Source: Paracoccus kondratievae (GTDB taxonomy: Bacteria; Pseudomonadota; Alphaproteobacteria; Rhodobacterales; Rhodobacteraceae). Taken from it: a DNA stretch of 64,000 nucleotides. Under the pieces are notes generated by a model. The model was given only the letters and a program-made list of their open reading frames with translations. It was not told the origin of the DNA and did not search any database. Where the stretch lies: positions 1,541,001 to 1,605,000 of the forward strand of contig NZ_CP045072.1 in the NCBI RefSeq assembly GCF_009301415.1, written 5' to 3'. The position numbers and the translations under genes were made by a program. Positions 59,221 through 64,000 of this stretch are shown here, in pieces. Within the stretch, counting starts at the first letter, position 1. Each line of letters begins with the position of its first letter.

Positions 59221-61158
59221 TTCGACCAGGGCGACGATATCCATCATGATCCGGTTCAGCTCAAAATCCTTGGGCGTATAGACGCGCGCGACGCCCATCT
59301 CCAAAAGCTTTGCCGCGTCATCCTCGGGGATAATGCCGCCGACCACCACCGGAACATGGGCAAGGCCAGCCGCGCGCATCCGCTCCATCAGCTCTTCGAT
59401 CAACGGCAGGTGACTGCCCGAAAGGATCGACAGGCCGACGACATGGGCCTGATCCTGCGCAGCGCGGGTCACGATCTGTTCGGGGGTCAGGCGGATACCC
59501 TCATAGGTGATGTCCATGCCGCAGTCACGGGCGCGGAAGGCAATCTGCTCGGCACCGTTCGAATGACCGTCAAGACCGGGCTTGCCGACCACGAACTTCA
59601 GCCTGCGGCCAAGGCGGCGGCTGACAGCATCAACCGCCTCGCGGATCGGCTCCAGCCCCTCGGTCCGGTTCGAGGGGCTTGCCGATACGCCGGTCGGGGC
59701 ACGGTATTCGCCGTGAACCTGACGCATCACCGCCGCCCATTCGCCGGTAGTCGCCCCTGCCTTGGCAGCGGCAATCGAGGGCGGCATCACATTCTGGCCC
59801 CTCTGCGCGGCATCGCGCAGCGCGGCGAGGGCGGCCTCGACGGCCCCCTCGTCGCGGGCCTCGCGCCATGCTTTCAGCCGGGCTATCTGTTCCTGTTCGA
59901 CCGCCGGATCGACGATCATGATCCCGCCATCCCCGGCCGTCAGCGGCGAAGGCTCACCCTGTTGCCAACGGTTGACGCCCACGACCACCGTCTCATTCGC
60001 CTCGATCCGGTTCAGCCGTTCGGCATTCGCTTCAACCAGCCGCGATTTCATATATTCGATCGCGGCGATCGCACCGCCCATCTCATCCAGCGTCGCAAGC
60101 TCTGCCCGGGCGCCCGCCTTCAGTTCGTCGACCTTGGCAGCGATCACGGGGTTGCCGTCGAATAGATCGCCATATTCCAGCAGGTCTGTCTCATAGGCAA
60201 CGATCTGCTGCATCCGCAGCGACCATTGCTGATCCCACGGCCGCGGCAGACCCAGCGCCTCGTTCCATGCGGGCAACTGCACGGCACGGGCGCGGGCGTT
60301 TCTGGACAGCACCACCGCCAGCATCTCAAGCAGGATGCGATAGACGTTGTTTTCCGGCTGCTGCTCGGTCAGCCCCAGCGAGTTTACCTGCACACCATAG
60401 CGAAAGCGGCGGTATTTCTCGTCCTCGATGCCGTAACGCTCGCGGCAGATCTCATCCCACAGCTCGGTAAAGGCGCGCATCTTGCACATTTCGGTCACGA
60501 AACGGATGCCCGCGTTGACGAAAAAGCTGATGCGCCCGACCATCGCCGGAAAGTCCTGCGGCGCGACCTTGGTTTTCAGATCGTCCAGCACCGCGATACC
60601 GGTGGCCAGCGCATAGGCCAGTTCTTGTTCAGGCGTCGCCCCAGCCTCTTGCAGGTGGTAAGAGCAGACGTTCATCGGGTTCCATTTGGGCAGATGTTTC
60701 GCCGTATAGGCCGCCACATCCGTAATCATCCGAAGCGAGGGTTTCGGCGGGCAGATATAGGTCCCGCGCGACAGGTACTCTTTGATGATGTCGTTCTGCA
60801 CCGTGCCTTGCAGACGCGAGATATCGGCCCCCTGCTCTTCGGCCACCGCGATGTAAAGCGACAGCAGCCAGGGCGCGGTCGCATTGATGGTCATCGAAGT
60901 ATTCATCTGCTCCAGCGGGATCTGGTCGAAAAGCATCCGCATATCGCCCAGATGACAGATCGGAACACCGACCTTGCCGACCTCGCCCCGCGCCAGAACG
61001 TGGTCACTGTCATAGCCGGTCTGGGTCGGCAGGTCGAAAGCCACCGACAGACCAGTCTGCCCCTTGGCCAGATTGGTACGATACAGTGCATTGGATTTCT
61101 CGGCGGTCGAATGGCCCGCATAGGTGCGGAAAAGCCAGGGTTTGTCTTTCTCGGCCAC
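59200..61158 (-). CDS. ecm: Ethylmalonyl-CoA mutase
   Basis: From GTG 61158 (GGGGGCAGATC upstream) it encodes 652 residues, usual for Ecm. The catalytic barrel has 'KPWLFRTYAGHSTAEKSNAL', 'GLSVAFDLPTQTGYDSDHVL' and 'LQGTVQNDIIKEYLSRGTYI'; the C-terminal cobalamin domain has 'VGKPGLDGHSNGAEQIAFRA', the adenosyl-B12 ligand His. It converts ethylmalonyl-CoA to methylsuccinyl-CoA. It is divergent from ccr, the enzyme two steps earlier, across a 437-base region, so the pathway genes are likely co-regulated. Confidence 0.94.
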   Translation of the reverse strand: MAEKDKPWLFRTYAGHSTAEKSNALYRTNLAKGQTGLSVAFDLPTQTGYDSDHVLARGEVGKVGVPICHLGDMRMLFDQIPLEQMNTSMTINATAPWLLSLYIAVAEEQGADISRLQGTVQNDIIKEYLSRGTYICPPKPSLRMITDVAAYTAKHLPKWNPMNVCSYHLQEAGATPEQELAYALATGIAVLDDLKTKVAPQDFPAMVGRISFFVNAGIRFVTEMCKMRAFTELWDEICRERYGIEDEKYRRFRYGVQVNSLGLTEQQPENNVYRILLEMLAVVLSRNARARAVQLPAWNEALGLPRPWDQQWSLRMQQIVAYETDLLEYGDLFDGNPVIAAKVDELKAGARAELATLDEMGGAIAAIEYMKSRLVEANAERLNRIEANETVVVGVNRWQQGEPSPLTAGDGGIMIVDPAVEQEQIARLKAWREARDEGAVEAALAALRDAAQRGQNVMPPSIAAAKAGATTGEWAAVMRQVHGEYRAPTGVSASPSNRTEGLEPIREAVDAVSRRLGRRLKFVVGKPGLDGHSNGAEQIAFRARDCGMDITYEGIRLTPEQIVTRAAQDQAHVVGLSILSGSHLPLIEELMERMRAAGLAHVPVVVGGIIPEDDAAKLLEMGVARVYTPKDFELNRIMMDIVALVEPAEAAA

Positions 61159-61595
61159 GATCTGCCCCCGAAACAATATTACGACTGACGGATGGATAGC
61201 GTAACAATCGTGCCCGGTCAATTCGCCGCATCGCAGAGATCGAAAGATGGCACATGACGAGGCATTCCGCCTGAAATTGCCGCAAACCGCTGCATACGGC
61301 CGCGCAATCGTACCGTCACCCGTACAATGCAGATGCAGAACCAGCCCGGCATGCTCTGCTGAAAGCTGATCTTTCGGCGGTTCTATACGGCTGAGGGTGA
61401 TCGCAGGAGCAATCGTCGGATCAGCGTCCGCCGCGTCGCAGCAGACGAAATCCGTTACGACAGATTATTACAAATTCTTCATCAGGAATATTGCAATATT
61501 GCGCAACCGTCCTTACAACCAGCCTCACAACCCGCGCTGATTCTGCGCCGCGGCGGAAAGGCTGGCGCAAGGAAGCGGCAAGAGAGGAATGTGAC
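61159..61595. promoter_or_regulatory. ecm-ccr divergent control region
   Basis: No gene is seen in this 437-base region. Near ccr it contains the perfect palindrome AATATTGCAATATT (61487-61500) directly joined to TTGCGCAA (61499-61506), and near ecm TTGC-C-GCAA (61277-61285). Repeated TTGC/GCAA half-sites suggest an operator; RamB-family regulators of this pathway recognise TTTGCAAA-like sites in actinobacteria, so a RamB-type site is a hypothesis. AT-rich sequence before the palindrome could be a promoter. Confidence 0.5.
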
Positions 61596-62885
61596 ATGGC
61601 CCTGGACCAACCGACCCCCATCGCGCCCTATGACGCGCCGGAAAAGGACCTTTACGAGATCGGCGAAATGCCGCCTCTGGGTTATGTGCCCAAGCAGATG
61701 TATTCCTGGGCCATCCGCCGTGAACGCCATGGCGAACCCGACAAAGCCATGCAGATCGAAGTCGTCGACACCCCCAGCATCGACAGCAACGAGGTGCTGG
61801 TCCTCGTGATGGCGGCAGGCGTCAACTACAACGGCATCTGGGCCTGCCTCGGCGTGCCGATCAGCCCCTTTGACGGCCATGGCGCGCCCTATCACATCGC
61901 TGGCTCGGACGCTGCGGGGATCGTCTGGAAGGTTGGCGACAAGGTCAAACGCTGGAAAGTCGGGGATGAGGTCGTCATCCACTGCAACCAGGACGACGGC
62001 GATGACGAGCATTGCAACGGCGGCGATCCGATGTTTTCGCCCAGCCAGCGCATCTGGGGCTATGAAACCCCGGACGGCAGCTTTGCTCAGTTCACCCGCG
62101 TTCAGGCCCAGCAGCTGATGCCCCGCCCGCGCCATCTGACCTGGGAGGAATCGGCCTGCTACACGCTGACCCTTGCCACCGCCTACCGCATGCTCTTTGG
62201 GCATGAACCACATGAGCTGAAACCGGGCATGAACGTGCTGGTCTGGGGCGCCTCGGGCGGGCTCGGCAGCTTTGCCATTCAGCTGATCAACACCGCTGGC
62301 GCCAATGCCATCGGCGTGATCTCGGATGAGGACAAGCGCGATTTCGTCATGAGCCTGGGGGCCAAGGGCGTCATCAACCGCAAAGAGTTCAAGTGCTGGG
62401 GTCAGCTGCCAAAGGTGAACACCCCTGAATATAAGGAATGGTTCAACGAGGCCCGCCGCTTTGGCAAGGCGATCTGGGACTTTACCGGCAAGGGCAACAA
62501 CGTCGACATCGTTTTTGAACACCCAGGGGAGGCGACTTTCCCGGTCTCGACCTTCGTCTGCAAAAAGGGCGGCATGGTCGTGATCTGTGCCGGGACCTCG
62601 GGCTTTAACTGCACTTTTGACGTCCGCTACCTCTGGATGCACCAAAAGCGCCTGCAGGGCAGCCATTTCGCCCATCTGAAACAAGCATCCGAGGCCAACC
62701 GCCTGATGCTGGAACGCCGGCTCGATCCCTGTATGTCCGAGGTCTTTCCCTGGGCCGAGATTCCGCAGGCGCATGTGAAAATGCTGCGCAATGAACACAA
62801 GCCCGGCAATATGGCGGTACTGGTCCAGGCCCCGGTGACCGGCCTGCGCACCTTTGAGGACGCGCTTGAGGCGGGGCGCCGCTGA
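61596..62885 (+). CDS. ccr: Crotonyl-CoA carboxylase/reductase
   Basis: From ATG 61596 (AGAGAGGAATGTGAC upstream) it encodes 429 residues. The medium-chain dehydrogenase/reductase fold shows 'MYSWAIRRERHGEPDKAMQI', 'YHIAGSDAAGIVWKVGDKVK', 'NVLVWGASGGLGSFAIQLIN' (NADPH loop) and 'DFTGKGNNVDIVFEHPGEAT'. It reductively carboxylates crotonyl-CoA to ethylmalonyl-CoA, the key step of the ethylmalonyl-CoA pathway used for C2 assimilation without glyoxylate bypass. Confidence 0.95.
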   Translation: MALDQPTPIAPYDAPEKDLYEIGEMPPLGYVPKQMYSWAIRRERHGEPDKAMQIEVVDTPSIDSNEVLVLVMAAGVNYNGIWACLGVPISPFDGHGAPYHIAGSDAAGIVWKVGDKVKRWKVGDEVVIHCNQDDGDDEHCNGGDPMFSPSQRIWGYETPDGSFAQFTRVQAQQLMPRPRHLTWEESACYTLTLATAYRMLFGHEPHELKPGMNVLVWGASGGLGSFAIQLINTAGANAIGVISDEDKRDFVMSLGAKGVINRKEFKCWGQLPKVNTPEYKEWFNEARRFGKAIWDFTGKGNNVDIVFEHPGEATFPVSTFVCKKGGMVVICAGTSGFNCTFDVRYLWMHQKRLQGSHFAHLKQASEANRLMLERRLDPCMSEVFPWAEIPQAHVKMLRNEHKPGNMAVLVQAPVTGLRTFEDALEAGRR

Positions 62886-62904
62886 CCCCGACCCTTGCGC
62901 ATTC

Positions 62905-62947
62905 GGACCGTCCGGCGAGTGGAGGCGCCGGGCGGTCCTTTCTGTTT
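62905..62947 (+). terminator. Rho-independent terminator after ccr
   Basis: A 13-pair stem (GGACCGTCCGGCG with CGCCGGGCGGTCC, one G-T pair) and a 7-base loop are followed by TTTCTGTTTT. Confidence 0.85.
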
Positions 62948-63083
62948 TGCGGGCGCCATTTATCTGCGCAGGCTGTCTCTGCCCTGTCAGCAGGCAGATG
63001 CGATTCGTCTTAAATCCTGATATTTTTGAATTTCCTGTCGCATAGATCGATCACTTCGCCGAAAATTTCGGCATTTTGCCTAA

Positions 63084-64000
<917 letters not shown>

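Overview
The window is GC-rich DNA from an alphaproteobacterium of the Rhodobacterales, most likely a Paracoccus-like species. The evidence is chromosomal: a divergent ecm/ccr pair of the ethylmalonyl-CoA pathway, a pyruvate dehydrogenase operon whose E1-beta carries its own lipoyl domain, mipZ, DUF1523, and an ffh-rpsP-rimM-trmD-rplS-rpmE cluster. No species name can be proved from the window alone.

Positions 1 to about 23,475 are the right-hand part of a temperate siphophage (HK97-type) prophage; its left end lies outside the window. Reading leftward on the minus strand from about 16.9 kb are a Cro-like gene, a tightly coupled early operon (DNA-binding proteins, an adenine-methyltransferase-like protein, a replication-type protein), a candidate origin, an HNH endonuclease, terminase, portal, ClpP-type protease, capsid, connector and tail genes, and the tape measure. 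Rightward from about 17.0 kb are a short repressor, then a run of mostly unknown early genes (one DUF2303), a cytosine-methyltransferase-like protein, an excisionase-like protein and a tyrosine integrase. The integrase lies 13 bases before the 3' half of a tRNA-Thr(GGT) gene, which marks the attachment site. Repressor control is readable: five sites of the form TGTGA-N4-TCACA sit inside the lysogeny promoters.

From 23.6 kb on the DNA is chromosomal: TauE/SafE exporter, ridA, lipid A genes (fabZ-lpxA-lpxI-lpxB), a MoxR/DUF58/BatA/DUF4159 envelope operon (28-35 kb), DUF1285-hyi, a deoxyribose operon (deoC with a double-length aldehyde dehydrogenase, two membrane proteins and a PaiB-type flavoprotein), an M20 peptidase with ftsB, pdhA-pdhB-pdhC, an RND efflux pair behind mipZ, a small two-gene unit of unknown function, the ffh/ribosomal-protein cluster, an AhpD-like protein with an EamA transporter, ecm and ccr facing apart, and the start of gdhA, cut by the window edge.

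The most novel material is in the prophage: a membrane-anchored gene inverted inside the tail operon (probable moron), a probable -1 frameshift between two tail chaperone genes, an operator array with apparently leaderless lysogeny transcripts, a DnaA-box/repeat origin candidate, and about 4 kb of coupled early genes of unknown function.
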